The translations under genes and the position numbers were made by a program. Below, in pieces: positions 17,418 through 28,300 of a stretch of 64,000 nucleotides of DNA (its first letter is position 1; the number at the start of each line of letters is the position of its first letter). Below the pieces are notes generated by a model. The model made no database searches and was not told the origin of the DNA. It worked only from the letters and a program-made list of their open reading frames with translations. Origin of the DNA: RHLJ01 sp963974345 (GTDB lineage: Bacteria > Bacteroidota > Rhodothermia > Balneolales > Balneolaceae); assembly GCA_963974345.1 (NCBI GenBank), contig CAXBBW010000018.1, positions 1 to 64,000 on the forward strand. The letters run 5' to 3'.

Positions 17418-20087
17418 TTAAAAACTTATGTTCAAACCAATGCTAACCCGTCTGGGAGCAGAGTAGAAATCGGGTCGAAATAAATATTCGTCTTTGGTAT
17501 TTAATCCTTGTGGAATTCCTGTTTGAAACTGCAGATTTGGAAAAGCTCTTCCCGTATCGGTATACACTTCAGTTTCATTCTGAGTATCGAATAGGTTATA
17601 AATTCTTGCAAACAAACTGGCATTAGTACCTTTAATAGTAAAACTTTTAGAGGCATACATATCAAAGTTGATGTAGGTTGGTTTCCTGTCTGAGTTCACC
17701 AATCCAATTCTCTCGTTCGATTTTGAAGGGGTATAAGGAAATCCGGAGCCATATTCACCAAGTATCGTTAATATCCAATTACTCTTTGTCAAAAAGCTTG
17801 TACTGGCATTCAGTTGATGCCTTCTGTCCCAATCTAATGGTACCAATTGTTTTTCAGTTTGTACTCCAGCCAGTTCGTCTAAGGCTCTTGATTGTGGGTC
17901 ACTGGCATTTCCAGATGCAACCTGAAACGAATAATTTATATTGAAACTGAAATTATTCTGCATTCTTTTTTCAACATTCAGTATCAGTCCTTTAGTTTGA
18001 CCATAATCAGTGTTGATATATCTTCCATATTTAGAAAGTGGGAATGGTTCATCAAAACCAGGTTGAATGGTTTCGATTCGGGTACCAAGTAGATTTCTAA
18101 TATCTTTATAAAAAGCAGTAACCTGCACTGAAAGAATATTACTAAAGCCTTGCTGAAGCCCAATTTCATAAGAAACCGTTTGCTGTGGTTTCAAATCTGG
18201 ATTACCAAAAATACGGCTTAATCCAACTTCTGGGTTATAAGTATAATCCGGGTTTATATAGAGATATTGAAAAGAAGGAACCTGAAAGAAATGACCATAA
18301 GAAACATGAACAACTCCAGTTTCTGAAATGGTATAAGCGATTCCAAATCGGGGGGAAATTTGCCAGTTTGGGGAGGTATTTGATTTAGCAGAGGTCGTTG
18401 GTTGTCCATAATCTGAAGGGAATGTACTGTTTGCATCAAAATAATCGTACCTAAGCCCCATATTAACTACCATATAGTCAAACTCTATTTTATCCTGTAT
18501 ATAAGCACTTACTTCAATAGGTCGCTCATCAAAATAAACATGATCGGGAGTTCCCTCAGGTGGAATTGCCGGCTCAAAACTGGTTGATGAATTGTTCAAT
18601 ACATCGAACGTTCTGAATTCAATAGAATAAAGTTTTAACAAAGCTCCTGCTTTTACCATATTCTGGCGATTCATTTGGCTGGTAATATCAAAACCAGTTA
18701 ATAAAGTCCCGGTTTCCCTTGTCGTATGATCCATTACAACACCACCTCTGTAAAACCCGAAATTACCTCCAAGAAAACTCTGAGCGTCATCTCTTGGATA
18801 TCTGGGATCAAGTGGATTTTCGTAAACATACGATTTACTCCGGTTAATAAAGTAAGCCCCCTTCAGATTGATGAAAGTTTTATTACTTATCAAATAGTTG
18901 TCTACAATATTAAGACTTATGGATTCTCCATAATTGGTAGGAATTCCATCGGGGTTATAGCTGTATAGGTGATTATAGCCTTGACCTTCATCATTTTGAT
19001 ATAAACCCGTAACTGATAGTTTATTCCCTTTTATATGGGAAGATGTGAGCTTTAACTGAACCGTATTTTGCTTACTCCAATTCATAGAACTGTATGAACT
19101 ATCTCCTAATTCAGGTACAAAAACCTGTCTTCCATCCACTGTTACAAATTCACCATTCTCCTGACCGTCATATTTTGGCCGAACAATATTTTGTCCATAT
19201 AAATAACCGTCATCGTTTACAGCTCTGCCCGACATAAAGAAATGAAGTTTATTATTGAACCCTGGAACAGATCCACTTAGAGAACCTTGAAAATCATATA
19301 TATCAAGTGGTGAAATAGATTTATTGTTTTGGAATGCTTCATTATTCGTAGTTATATAATCTCCACTATAAACTGAGAAGTTACCTTCATATTCATCTCG
19401 ACCATCTTTGGTAACAATATTTACTACACCTGATTGTGCCTGCCCAAATTCTGCATTAAATGTTCCTGAAATAACTTCCACTTCCTGTATGGAATTGTTT
19501 TCCACCTGATAGGCATAGGAGTTATCGAACGAATCGTTGATAGGAATTCCATCTACCAGATAAGCAACTTCTCCAAGTCTCCCCCCTCTAAAGTGACCAT
19601 CAACTACTCCGGCCTGAAGGTTTACAACATCATTGAAGTTTTCAACTGGCATAATTTGCATTTCAGCTGAAGAAATAGATGCTTTCGATGAAGTTAAATC
19701 CTTTTCGACAATAGGTCTCTCAGCAGTTACAACTACTTCCTCTCCTTCAAACACACTTTCGCTTAAAGTAAAATCAATATTCGTTGTTTGGTTGATTTTA
19801 ACTCGGACATCCTGAACAATTTGAGTTTTAAATCCCAAAAAAGAAGCTTTTAAATTATACGTACCCGGTGTAATATTTAAGATTACATAATAACCTTCAA
19901 AATCGGTTACTGCACCTTGTAAAGTACCTTCAATAACTACATTAACACCCGGTAATGTTTCTCCGGTCTCTGCATCAACTATCTGACCGGTAATTTTACC
20001 GGTAGTTAAAATATTAGGAGCCTTAGTTCCATTAATCAGAAATAAAGTGACAACAATCAGAAGAAGGGCACTCTTTGTTATTTGCAT
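17418..20087 (-). CDS. TonB-dependent receptor with carboxypeptidase-regulatory-like domain
   Basis: Outer-membrane active transporter. I prefer the ATG at 20087 (MQITKSALLLI), which gives a clean signal peptide; the longest frame adds 21 residues up to 20150. After the signal come a regulatory-like beta-sandwich (GKITGQIVDAETGETLPGVNVVIEGT, about residues 30-115), the plug (VVNLQAGVVDGHFRGGRLGEVAYLVDGIP, EFGQAQSGVVNIVTKDG) and a 22-strand-type barrel ending in VSIGLNISF. The N-terminal domain is as in SusC-like proteins, but no SusD gene follows. Instead a giant T9SS protein and a PorV-like protein are next in the operon, then an ABC importer. Substrate: probably oligosaccharides. Confidence 0.92.
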   Translation of the reverse strand: MQITKSALLLIVVTLFLINGTKAPNILTTGKITGQIVDAETGETLPGVNVVIEGTLQGAVTDFEGYYVILNITPGTYNLKASFLGFKTQIVQDVRVKINQTTNIDFTLSESVFEGEEVVVTAERPIVEKDLTSSKASISSAEMQIMPVENFNDVVNLQAGVVDGHFRGGRLGEVAYLVDGIPINDSFDNSYAYQVENNSIQEVEVISGTFNAEFGQAQSGVVNIVTKDGRDEYEGNFSVYSGDYITTNNEAFQNNKSISPLDIYDFQGSLSGSVPGFNNKLHFFMSGRAVNDDGYLYGQNIVRPKYDGQENGEFVTVDGRQVFVPELGDSSYSSMNWSKQNTVQLKLTSSHIKGNKLSVTGLYQNDEGQGYNHLYSYNPDGIPTNYGESISLNIVDNYLISNKTFINLKGAYFINRSKSYVYENPLDPRYPRDDAQSFLGGNFGFYRGGVVMDHTTRETGTLLTGFDITSQMNRQNMVKAGALLKLYSIEFRTFDVLNNSSTSFEPAIPPEGTPDHVYFDERPIEVSAYIQDKIEFDYMVVNMGLRYDYFDANSTFPSDYGQPTTSAKSNTSPNWQISPRFGIAYTISETGVVHVSYGHFFQVPSFQYLYINPDYTYNPEVGLSRIFGNPDLKPQQTVSYEIGLQQGFSNILSVQVTAFYKDIRNLLGTRIETIQPGFDEPFPLSKYGRYINTDYGQTKGLILNVEKRMQNNFSFNINYSFQVASGNASDPQSRALDELAGVQTEKQLVPLDWDRRHQLNASTSFLTKSNWILTILGEYGSGFPYTPSKSNERIGLVNSDRKPTYINFDMYASKSFTIKGTNASLFARIYNLFDTQNETEVYTDTGRAFPNLQFQTGIPQGLNTKDEYLFRPDFYSAPRRVSIGLNISF

Positions 20088-20171
20088 GATATGTGTTAGG
20101 TCAACGGTTGGTTTTAAAAAGGATTCCCGGGCATTCAACCCGAGATCCATGGATATAACATGATTGTTATA

Positions 20172-22823
20172 TTATTTAATCAATGTCATTCTTTTCACTT
20201 CAGCAAAATTAGAAGTGCTTAAGCGGTACAAGTAAACTCCACTTGGTAAGTTCGCCGCATTAAAGTTAATGCTATGCATACCACTGCTCATTTTCGAATC
20301 TGTAATTAAATCTGCTACTTTTTGCCCCAGCATATTGAATACTGAAAGACTAACAACGTCAGTTTGAGCAAGCTCAAAACTAATATTAGTAGAAGGGTTG
20401 AAAGGATTCGGGTAATTTTGATTTAACTGAACTTTGAGAGGTCGATCTGTTCTTTCCGCGGGTTCGTTAGCAACCAATGTACCAACCGGAAGATCTGCTA
20501 GATTGGTGATACTAACATCATCCCAATAAGTAACGCCTTCGAAATGGTGCCAGTAGCGCAGGCGGACTTCCAAGCCAACCGCATCATCTGGTGGATAAAC
20601 CACAAATGCGTATTGAGTCCAACCAGAATCTTCCACCCGGGTAGCTAACGGGATTACGTTTGGATTGTAATCACCATTTAATCGAATGTCTAGGCCTCCA
20701 ATTTCGTTATAACCTGCTGCTCCAGATTCTAAGCTGCTATACCAAAGTGCGGTCATCCCAATATTGTTGTCTGCTTTCCCAATACTGTCTGGGAAAGGAA
20801 CGTCCTCGTACTTCACCCAGTAGCTAACTAATACAGGTTCGCCAGTAGTTACCGGAACACGATCACTAATTGCAACGGCTTCGCTACCTTCTGCATTTAG
20901 CTGTTCAATTCTATGACTATACGTTCCGGTATGCGCTTCAGCATCGGTTCGAGTCATCGCAAACTGTAAAGTTTCAGGCCAATCTGCTGCGCCTTGATCA
21001 AAATTACCTGGAGCATACCAAGTATACCAGGTATCGCCCATGTCCATATTTGGATTGAACCAACCACCAGCCCAGCCTTCAGCTCCTTCTGCTGCGCGGA
21101 TAAAGATATCTTCTAAGTATACCGTACCAGTAGCACTTGCTCCTTTACGGAAGGTAATGCGAACACTTTTAGCTGCCTGTGAAGTAGGCAATGTAATTGC
21201 TCCCAAAGATAAACTGTTTATTTCTACCCAACCTGAACTTGCAGCATCTTGTGGTACATCAATTACAACTGGTGCACCTAGTACATCAACTCCTTGGGCG
21301 TCAAAAAACTCATACACTAATTGGAATTTTTCAGCATCGGTAGCTGGGTTTGTATTTACTCCCTCTACAAATACCCAGCCTCCTACAATGATTTCAGGAG
21401 TTCCATCACCAGGAATTCCTCCTACCCAATTACGCACTGCTTCACCTTGCGCCCATGAGGCCGCTCCGGTGCCACTTAATTTTAAGCTATAACTTGGGGT
21501 ACGGTACTGTTCGGTACTCCATGTTGCTCCTGCCCCTTCCGGACTCCAATAAGCTGGGGTTTCTGCTTCAAACCCACCATTGCTTAGAAGATCTTCCATA
21601 TTATCTGTTATATCAGAAACAGGTGCAATAAAAACATCATCCCAATAAGTAACGCCTTCGAAATGGTGCCAGTAGCGCAGGCGGACTTCCAAGCCAACCG
21701 CATCATCTGGTGGATAAACCACAAATGCGTATTGAGTCCAACCAGAATCTTCCACCCGGGTAGCTAACGGGATTACGTTTGGATTGTAATCACCATTTAA
21801 TCGAATGTCTAGGCCTCCAATTTCGTTATAACCTGCTGCTCCAGATTCTAAGCTGCTATACCAAAGTGCGGTCATCCCAATATTGTTGTCTGCTTTCCCA
21901 ATACTGTCTGGGAAAGGAACGTCCTCGTACTTCACCCAGTAGCTAACTAATACAGGTTCGCCAGTAGTTACCGGAACACGATCACTAATTGCAACGGCTT
22001 CGCTACCTTCTGCATTTAGCTGTTCAATTCTATGACTATACGTTCCGGTATGCGCTTCAGCATCGGTTCGAGTCATCGCAAACTGTAAAGTTTCAGGCCA
22101 ATCTGCTGCGCCTTGATCAAAATTACCTGGAGCATACCAAGTATACCAGGTATCGCCCATGTCCATATTTGGATTGAACCAACCACCAGCCCAGCCTTCA
22201 GCTCCTTCTGCTGCGCGGATAAAGATATCTTCTAAGTATACCGTACCAGTAGCACTTGCTCCTTTACGGAAGGTAATGCGAACACTTTTAGCTGCCTGTG
22301 AAGTAGGCAATGTAATTGCTCCCAAAGATAAACTGTTTATTTCTACCCAACCTGAACTTGCAGCATCTTGTGGTACATCAATTACAACTGGTGCACCTAG
22401 TACATCAACTCCTTGGGCGTCAAAAAACTCATACACTAATTGGAATTTTTCAGCATCGGTAGCTGGGTTTGTATTTACTCCCTCTACAAATACCCAGCCT
22501 CCTACAATGATTTCAGGAGTTCCATCACCAGGAATTCCTCCTACCCAATTACGCACTGCTTCACCTTGCGCCCATGAGGCCGCTCCGGTGCCACTTAATT
22601 TTAAGCTATAACTTGGGGTACGGTACTGTTCGGTACTCCATGTTGCTCCTGCCCCTTCCGGACTCCAATAAGCTGGGGTTTCTGCTTCAAACCCACCATT
22701 GCTTAGAAGATTAATACTTTCAGCTTGTGAAAGTATGGTATTAGTTTGAGCCATAACTGAACTTGATACCAAAAAGGTAAAAAGAAACAGCGTACTCAAA
22801 CATATTTTAGTAAATGTTTTCAT
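20172..22823 (-). CDS. Secreted tandem carbohydrate-binding-like protein with T9SS sorting domain
   Basis: First gene of the minus-strand sugar operon. I prefer the ATG at 22823 (MKTFTKICLST) because it opens a clean signal peptide ending VMAQ; the longest frame starts at 22865. The mature protein holds two 373-residue units, each with two beta-sandwich modules resembling CBM4/9-type domains: NGGFEAETPAYWSPEG with SYSLKLSG and VRITFRKG, then WYTWYAPGNFDQG with GTYSHRIEQ, VSYWVKYEDV and YWDDV. A T9SS sorting domain (LNQNYPNPFNPST to MTLIK) closes it. No catalytic motif is visible. The two units are identical except at their junctions, reflecting an exact DNA duplication. Probable role: surface glycan capture (inference). 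Confidence 0.82.
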   Translation of the reverse strand: MKTFTKICLSTLFLFTFLVSSSVMAQTNTILSQAESINLLSNGGFEAETPAYWSPEGAGATWSTEQYRTPSYSLKLSGTGAASWAQGEAVRNWVGGIPGDGTPEIIVGGWVFVEGVNTNPATDAEKFQLVYEFFDAQGVDVLGAPVVIDVPQDAASSGWVEINSLSLGAITLPTSQAAKSVRITFRKGASATGTVYLEDIFIRAAEGAEGWAGGWFNPNMDMGDTWYTWYAPGNFDQGAADWPETLQFAMTRTDAEAHTGTYSHRIEQLNAEGSEAVAISDRVPVTTGEPVLVSYWVKYEDVPFPDSIGKADNNIGMTALWYSSLESGAAGYNEIGGLDIRLNGDYNPNVIPLATRVEDSGWTQYAFVVYPPDDAVGLEVRLRYWHHFEGVTYWDDVFIAPVSDITDNMEDLLSNGGFEAETPAYWSPEGAGATWSTEQYRTPSYSLKLSGTGAASWAQGEAVRNWVGGIPGDGTPEIIVGGWVFVEGVNTNPATDAEKFQLVYEFFDAQGVDVLGAPVVIDVPQDAASSGWVEINSLSLGAITLPTSQAAKSVRITFRKGASATGTVYLEDIFIRAAEGAEGWAGGWFNPNMDMGDTWYTWYAPGNFDQGAADWPETLQFAMTRTDAEAHTGTYSHRIEQLNAEGSEAVAISDRVPVTTGEPVLVSYWVKYEDVPFPDSIGKADNNIGMTALWYSSLESGAAGYNEIGGLDIRLNGDYNPNVIPLATRVEDSGWTQYAFVVYPPDDAVGLEVRLRYWHHFEGVTYWDDVSITNLADLPVGTLVANEPAERTDRPLKVQLNQNYPNPFNPSTNISFELAQTDVVSLSVFNMLGQKVADLITDSKMSSGMHSINFNAANLPSGVYLYRLSTSNFAEVKRMTLIK
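20514..21592. repeat. Exact 1,079-bp repeat, copy 1
   Basis: By reading, identical to 21633-22711 with a constant offset of 1,119 bases; copies differ first at 20513/21632 and 21593/22712. It encodes one two-module binding unit of the secreted protein. The 40 bases 21593-21632 separate the copies. Confidence 0.9.
21633..22711. repeat. Exact 1,079-bp repeat, copy 2
   Basis: Second copy of the direct repeat at 20514-21592, in frame with it. Identity includes synonymous positions, so the duplication is recent or kept uniform by gene conversion. Confidence 0.9.
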
Positions 22824-22882
22824 AGAGTTCTGCTTATTTATTAATGTTTTATCTGATCTATCCAACGACTAGTATCACTTTA

Positions 22883-22894
22883 GGAAGCGCTACC
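22883..22894. promoter_or_regulatory. Probable LacI-family operator before the sugar operon
   Basis: GGAAGCGCTACC, one mismatch from a perfect dyad, shares the GAAGCGCT core with the perfect site at 23977-23990. It lies about 60 bases upstream of the 22823 start, in the short gap after the LacI gene. On the minus strand TTGGTA and TACTAG, 16 bases apart, flank it like a promoter; that promoter call is tentative. Confidence 0.6.
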
Positions 22895-22910
22895 AATTTT
22901 TTAAAAATTT

Positions 22911-23957
22911 TTAAACTGAATTTCTAACAACTAATTCAGTTGGAATAGTGAGTTGATGACTCCCTCTCTGAAATTTTGAGGGTTTAATGTCACTCTCATC
23001 AAGAATTTCGGTGAGGTAGCGAAGTGCTAATTCTCCGAACTGTTCTTTAAAAACTCGAATGGTCGTAAGCTGAGGTGAAGCAAACTTTGCTCCATCTACA
23101 TCATCAAAACCAACTACAGCTATATCTTCGGGTACTTTGATATGATGTTGTTCAGCGTACTTCATAAAACCTAATGCCATTGCATCATTTGCACAAAAGA
23201 CAGCAGTAGGTGCTGCTCCCGATTTCATTAGTTTTGCACCAAGATTATATCCGGTTTGCAACGTAGGTGAATCCTCTTCCTCAAGAAAAACCAAATCAGA
23301 GGTGTCCTTATGTCCTTCTTTTAACATTGCAAGTTGATAGCCTTCCAAACGTTCTGAGATACTGGGGTGATATGGATCTGCACCTAGAAACGATATCCTT
23401 GAATGACCTTTACCTATTAAATATCGAACCGCTTCTATAGAGGCATTCCTATTATCGACAGAAATACTTGGAAATGACTTATACTTATAATCAACTAACA
23501 CAAAAGGAATACCTGATTCTTCTACTTCTTCCAACAATTCGCCACTTACTTTTCCGGCGATAATTATTCCATCTACATTTCTTTCTTTAAGCAATCTAGG
23601 TGTATCCTCACCTGCTTTATAATCATCAGAAACAGTAGCTAGTAATACATATAAATTATGTTTCTTTGACTCAAATTCAGCTCCAAGAAAAATACGGGTG
23701 TAAAAAGGTTCACTTAGTGTAAAGTGGGTTTCACGTAGTATGAAGCCAATATTATTTGTTCTGTTGGAAGCAAGATTACGGGCTGATGCAGTAGGCACAT
23801 AACCAAGTTCTTCAATAGAATTCAGTATGTCTTTTCTTTTTTCGTCACTTACATATCCTTTTTGATTTACAACCATTGAAACAGTTGACATAGAGGCGTT
23901 TGCATGTATTGCAACGTCTTTTATAGTGACTTTTTTCTTCGTTTTAGTGTTTGTCAA
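22911..23957 (-). CDS. LacI-family transcriptional regulator
   Basis: LacI/GalR repressor: an N-terminal helix-turn-helix (VTIKDVAIHANASMSTVSMVVN) followed by a periplasmic-binding-protein-like effector domain (NIGFILRE, RNVDGIIIAG, AVFCANDAMALGFMKYAEQ, DIAVVGFDDVDGAKFASPQLTTIR). The longest frame begins at an ATG at 24020, but a TTG at 23957 is the better start: AAAGGA lies 7 bases upstream, the protein then begins (M)TNTKTKKKVTIKDVA, a normal LacI N-terminus, and the perfect operator dyad at 23977-23990 falls outside the gene. It probably senses an imported oligosaccharide, controls itself, the minus-strand operon and the divergent ATPase operon. Confidence 0.9.
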   Translation of the reverse strand: MTNTKTKKKVTIKDVAIHANASMSTVSMVVNQKGYVSDEKRKDILNSIEELGYVPTASARNLASNRTNNIGFILRETHFTLSEPFYTRIFLGAEFESKKHNLYVLLATVSDDYKAGEDTPRLLKERNVDGIIIAGKVSGELLEEVEESGIPFVLVDYKYKSFPSISVDNRNASIEAVRYLIGKGHSRISFLGADPYHPSISERLEGYQLAMLKEGHKDTSDLVFLEEEDSPTLQTGYNLGAKLMKSGAAPTAVFCANDAMALGFMKYAEQHHIKVPEDIAVVGFDDVDGAKFASPQLTTIRVFKEQFGELALRYLTEILDESDIKPSKFQRGSHQLTIPTELVVRNSV

Positions 23958-23976
23958 AATTAAATCCTTTGTTTTG

Positions 23977-23990
23977 TCGAAGCGCTTCGA
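23977..23990. promoter_or_regulatory. LacI-family operator in the divergent promoter region
   Basis: TCGAAGCGCTTCGA is a perfect 14-bp palindrome with the GAAGCGCTTC core typical of LacI/GalR sites. It sits 20 bases before the TTG start of the regulator and about 117 bases before the divergent ATPase gene, so it could control both. The core recurs at 22883-22894. Confidence 0.7.
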
Positions 23991-24106
23991 TAAATTTATA
24001 GAAATTAAACTGAAAAACAATACTTTTTTTTGCTTTTATTAAATTCCATTCAATAAAAGTGTATTTAGACTCCACCGGATATTGATACCCTAACCAAATT
24101 AGAACT

Positions 24107-25222
24107 ATGTCAAACATCGAAATTAACAACGTTTTCAAGAACTACGATCAAACCAGCGTGGTAAAAGGAGTTTCACTAACAGTTAGTGATGGAGAGTTTA
24201 TGGTATTAGTGGGCCCCTCTGGCTGTGGTAAATCTACCCTTTTAAGAATGATTGCAGGTTTAGAAAGTATTGATTCAGGGACTATTTCAATTGATGGGGA
24301 AATTATAAATGAAGTACTACCTAAAGACAGGAATCTTGCTATGGTGTTTCAAAACTATGCACTGTATCCACATATGAGTGTTTATGAAAACCTCGCTTTT
24401 GGTTTAAAAATGATGGGTACAAAAAAGAAAGATTATGATAAACTGATCAGAGATACATCTGAAATTCTAGGGCTAAGTGAACTATTAGATCGTAAGCCTA
24501 AACAGCTCTCAGGTGGGCAAAAGCAACGCATTGCAGTTGGTCGTGCTATTGTAAGAAACCCAAAGGCTTTTCTTTTTGATGAACCCTTAAGTAATCTGGA
24601 TGCAAAGCTACGCATTCAAATGAGAACTGATCTTTTAAGACTACACAGGCAACAAAAAGCTACCAGTATTTATGTTACCCACGATCAGGTTGAAGCGATG
24701 ACTATGGCAGACCGGATTGCCATTATCAATAAAGGTATAATTCAACAGGTAGATTCTCCCCTTGAGGTTTACAACAACCCCGTTAATCTTTTTGTTGCAG
24801 GATTTATTGGAAGCCCTACCATGAATTTTATTACAGGCTCAATAAAAACGATTGATGGAGCCTTAATTTTTGTTTCTGAAAATGGATCCAATCTTGTTCA
24901 AATCCCTGAAACGCTATTTAAAGACGGCAAAAATTTGTTATCTGAAAAATTAGTCCTTGGTATCCGTCCCGAGGATATTTATTTGCAAGACAATACTGAA
25001 TCAAAATCACTAAAATCTTCGGCTTCTTACCCTATCGATCTAATTGAACATATGGGTGATGTATCTCTGATTCACTTAGCTTTAGAGAAAAACGTGACAT
25101 GGACCGTTAAAACACCTCCTCAATCTCAACTTAGTGTTGGTTCTGAAACAGTGATTTACTTAAACCCAAAGAAAGTGCACTTCTTTAACAAAAAATCTGA
25201 GTTAAAATTAAAATCAATCTAG
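24107..25222 (+). CDS. Sugar ABC importer ATPase (UgpC/MalK/MsmX family)
   Basis: Cytoplasmic ATPase of carbohydrate ABC importers, 371 residues. Walker A is GPSGCGKST (36-44), then Q-loop FQNYALYPHMS, signature LSGGQKQR, Walker B AFLFDEPLSNLDAK and switch histidine VTHD. A C-terminal TOBE/regulatory domain covers about 240-365 (LGIRPEDIYL, VSLIHLAL, VHFFNKKS). The permeases at 10034-11714 lack an ATPase in their own operon, so this divergent gene is the obvious partner; such ATPases may serve several importers. The preceding gap holds the LacI operator. It is followed 81 bases on by the start I chose for a secreted protein. Confidence 0.94.
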   Translation: MSNIEINNVFKNYDQTSVVKGVSLTVSDGEFMVLVGPSGCGKSTLLRMIAGLESIDSGTISIDGEIINEVLPKDRNLAMVFQNYALYPHMSVYENLAFGLKMMGTKKKDYDKLIRDTSEILGLSELLDRKPKQLSGGQKQRIAVGRAIVRNPKAFLFDEPLSNLDAKLRIQMRTDLLRLHRQQKATSIYVTHDQVEAMTMADRIAIINKGIIQQVDSPLEVYNNPVNLFVAGFIGSPTMNFITGSIKTIDGALIFVSENGSNLVQIPETLFKDGKNLLSEKLVLGIRPEDIYLQDNTESKSLKSSASYPIDLIEHMGDVSLIHLALEKNVTWTVKTPPQSQLSVGSETVIYLNPKKVHFFNKKSELKLKSI

Positions 25223-25303
25223 TATGAGTAGCCAGTGATTATTGACAAACCAGCAGGAAATATTTTCCCAACTATTCATTGTCTTTTATTGAACTCTAAA
25301 ACA

Positions 25304-28300
25304 ATGCACGGAAAAACAAAAGTGATTAATTTCTTATTAATCATCGAATTGATGGGTGTATTTTTTTTATCGGGCACTTTAAGCGCTCAACAAATTGATA
25401 TAAACAGAATCAATCAAATGCCCGATTTTCCAACTCCATATATTATGCGTGATTGGGAAAATGCAACCATAGAATATGATTCCTTCGTTTTTAACCTAGA
25501 TGCCACCGGACAATATTTACCAGTATTATTTTTCAGGGATACCCCAGTCAACTACCCAAATGAACCTAGTTTTGGTTTGCATACGGTAGTAGGAACTTCC
25601 TCTCCCACTTCAGGAGAAGCCATAAATGTGCTGCCAGCTCTTATTGGAGCTTCATTAGTTGGAATTGATAAAAGTGATCAGAATGGATACAACTGGGTAA
25701 GAATGAGCCGGGAATTTTTCAATAAACGCCCTGAAGAAAATGTCTATCTCAACCATCCTTCTACTGAAAGTGGCGATGACTGGTGGTACGCTACTATGCC
25801 AAGTGTGTTCTTTTATCAGCTTTATGATTTATATCCTGAAACAGAAGACTTCGAATATCAGTTGAAAAGCGTTGCAGATCAGTGGTCAACCGCTATTGAT
25901 AAAATGGGTGGTAGTGCTACTCCTTGGAAGGTTCCTAATATGAATTATCGGGGTTGGTATTTATCGACTATGACTCCTTATACCAGTGGAGTTAAAGAAC
26001 CGGAAGCTGCCGGAGCATTAGCTTGGATGTTATACAACGCTTACAAAGAAACCGGTGAAATCAAATACAGAATGGGTGCCGAGTGGGCTATGGAGTTTTT
26101 GAATGCATATCCATCAAACCCGTCGTATGAGCTACAGCTAATTTATGGCATCTACACCGCAGCAAAAATGAATGCTGAATTGGGTACAGAATATGATGTT
26201 GAAAAAATGTTGAACTGGACATTTGATGTAGGTCCATTGCGTGAATGGGGATCTATTGTAGGTAATTGGGGCGGACTTGATGTTTCTGGTTTAATAGGTG
26301 AAGTTAATGGAAGTAATGATTATGCCTTCTCTATGAACACATTTCAGCAAGCGGGAGCATTATTACCATTATTACGTTATGATGATCGCTTTGCAAATGC
26401 TCTTGGTAAATGGATGCTTAATGCAGCAAATGCATCCAGACTTTTTTATACAGAATTTCTACCAGATAATAAGCAAGACAGTGACGAATGGGCTCACGAA
26501 TATGACCCGAACTCTGTACTTGGTCATGAAGCAATTAGGGAATCGAAATTCAATTTATCTCCTTATGCAACTGGAGATGCCATTGCCGGAGGCTGGGGAA
26601 GTACCAATCTTACTTTATATAGTTCTTCTCATGTCGGATACTTTGGTAGTATTATTGATACCACAAATGTGGAAGGAATTCTGAAATTGGACTTATTGAA
26701 AACGGATTTCTTCAGGGATGAAGCCTACCCTACCTATTTGATAAATAATCCTTACGAAAGTTCAAAAACGGTGTCTATTGATGTGGGCAACGGAAGCAAA
26801 GATATTTACGAATCAACAACCAATAGTTTTATTAGCACGGGAATTACAGGAGATACTGAAATCACCATTCCTGCATTGAGTTCTTTTGTAATCGTTCTTA
26901 CCCCGAGTGGTAGAATAAAATCTTATGAATACGATAAACTGTTAGTTGATAATGTCATTGTTGATTATATGTCCGGCCAATCTGTACCGAATTATCCTCC
27001 AAGAATTAAAGGTCTTGCAGCTGTTTCCCATAAATTATTGAAGTCAGATTCGACTTTTATTTATGCAACTGCTGTAGATACAGACGAAGATTTACTGAAC
27101 TATACCTGGTCATCAGAGTCGGGAACATTTATTGGTACTGGTTCAAAAGTAACATGGGTAGCTCCGGATACTTCAGGCGAATATACCATTCAGGTACAGG
27201 TGAGTGACGGCAGTAGCGACCCTATCATTGAACACTTAGTTATTGAAGTAGTTGAAAAATTCAATTCAGCACCGAAAATTAGCAGTCTGAATGCAAACCC
27301 GAGAAAACTTGATTTAGGTGGCACATCCGAAATCAGTTGTTTAGCTAGTGATGAAGATGAGGATGAAATTTTGCTTGGATGGAGTAGTTCGGGCGGAAGT
27401 ATTGAGGGAACAAATGAAACCATTCAATGGAAAGCTCCGGAAACAGAAGGAAACTTTTACATTAAATGTGAGGCACGCGACCCGGATGGAGAAAGTGACT
27501 CAGATAGTATTGCTATTTCAGTGAGGGATTTGTCCGAAATCAATTCAGGTAATCTGGTGTTATACCTTCCGTTCAATGGAACTGCGTTAGATGAAAGTGG
27601 GAATTCTACCGAAGTAACGTTAAGTGGAGCATCACTTACTTCAGACCGATACGATGACTCCCAAAGAGCATATAGATTTGATGGGATCAATGATTTTATA
27701 AAAGTGACTAACTCCGAACTTCTAAATTTCTCGGATGCCATCACCCTTAATTTTTGGATTAACATTTCCACCTTTTATGATAGGGAGCAATATCCCATTT
27801 CACATGGCAATTGGGAAAAGAGATGGAAAATATCTGTTTCGGATAATATTCTCCGTTGGACGATAAACACCTCATCCGGAATTACGGATCTTGATGCAGA
27901 AACTGCCCTCGAAAAAAATAAATGGTATAATATTACCGCTTATTATTCCGGGGATGATATGGAATTATATATTGATGGAAACTTGGACGCCTTTAAATAC
28001 TGGAACGGAAGTATAAGCCCCTCTCCTGTTGACTTAACTATTGGTCAGGTGCTACCCAACAATAATCAATACAATTTTAACGGGAAAATTGATGACATAC
28101 GATTGTATGATTATCCTTTGTCGCTCCAAGAGATTACTGAGCTTTTAACACTTAGTACGAATAATGAAGAAGAAAGTAAAAGTGAAATCCCCGAGAATAC
28201 CGTTCTACATCAAAATTATCCAAACCCATTTAACCCTTCTACCGTTATTAGTTACCAATTATCAGAACACAGTTTGGTTTCGTTAAAGGTTTATGATTTG

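Noticed and set aside
20870..22611. Plus-strand frames of 62 and 150 codons, each present twice
   Set aside because: They are antisense shadows of the duplicated binding-protein gene. Their identity comes from the DNA repeat, not from coding use.
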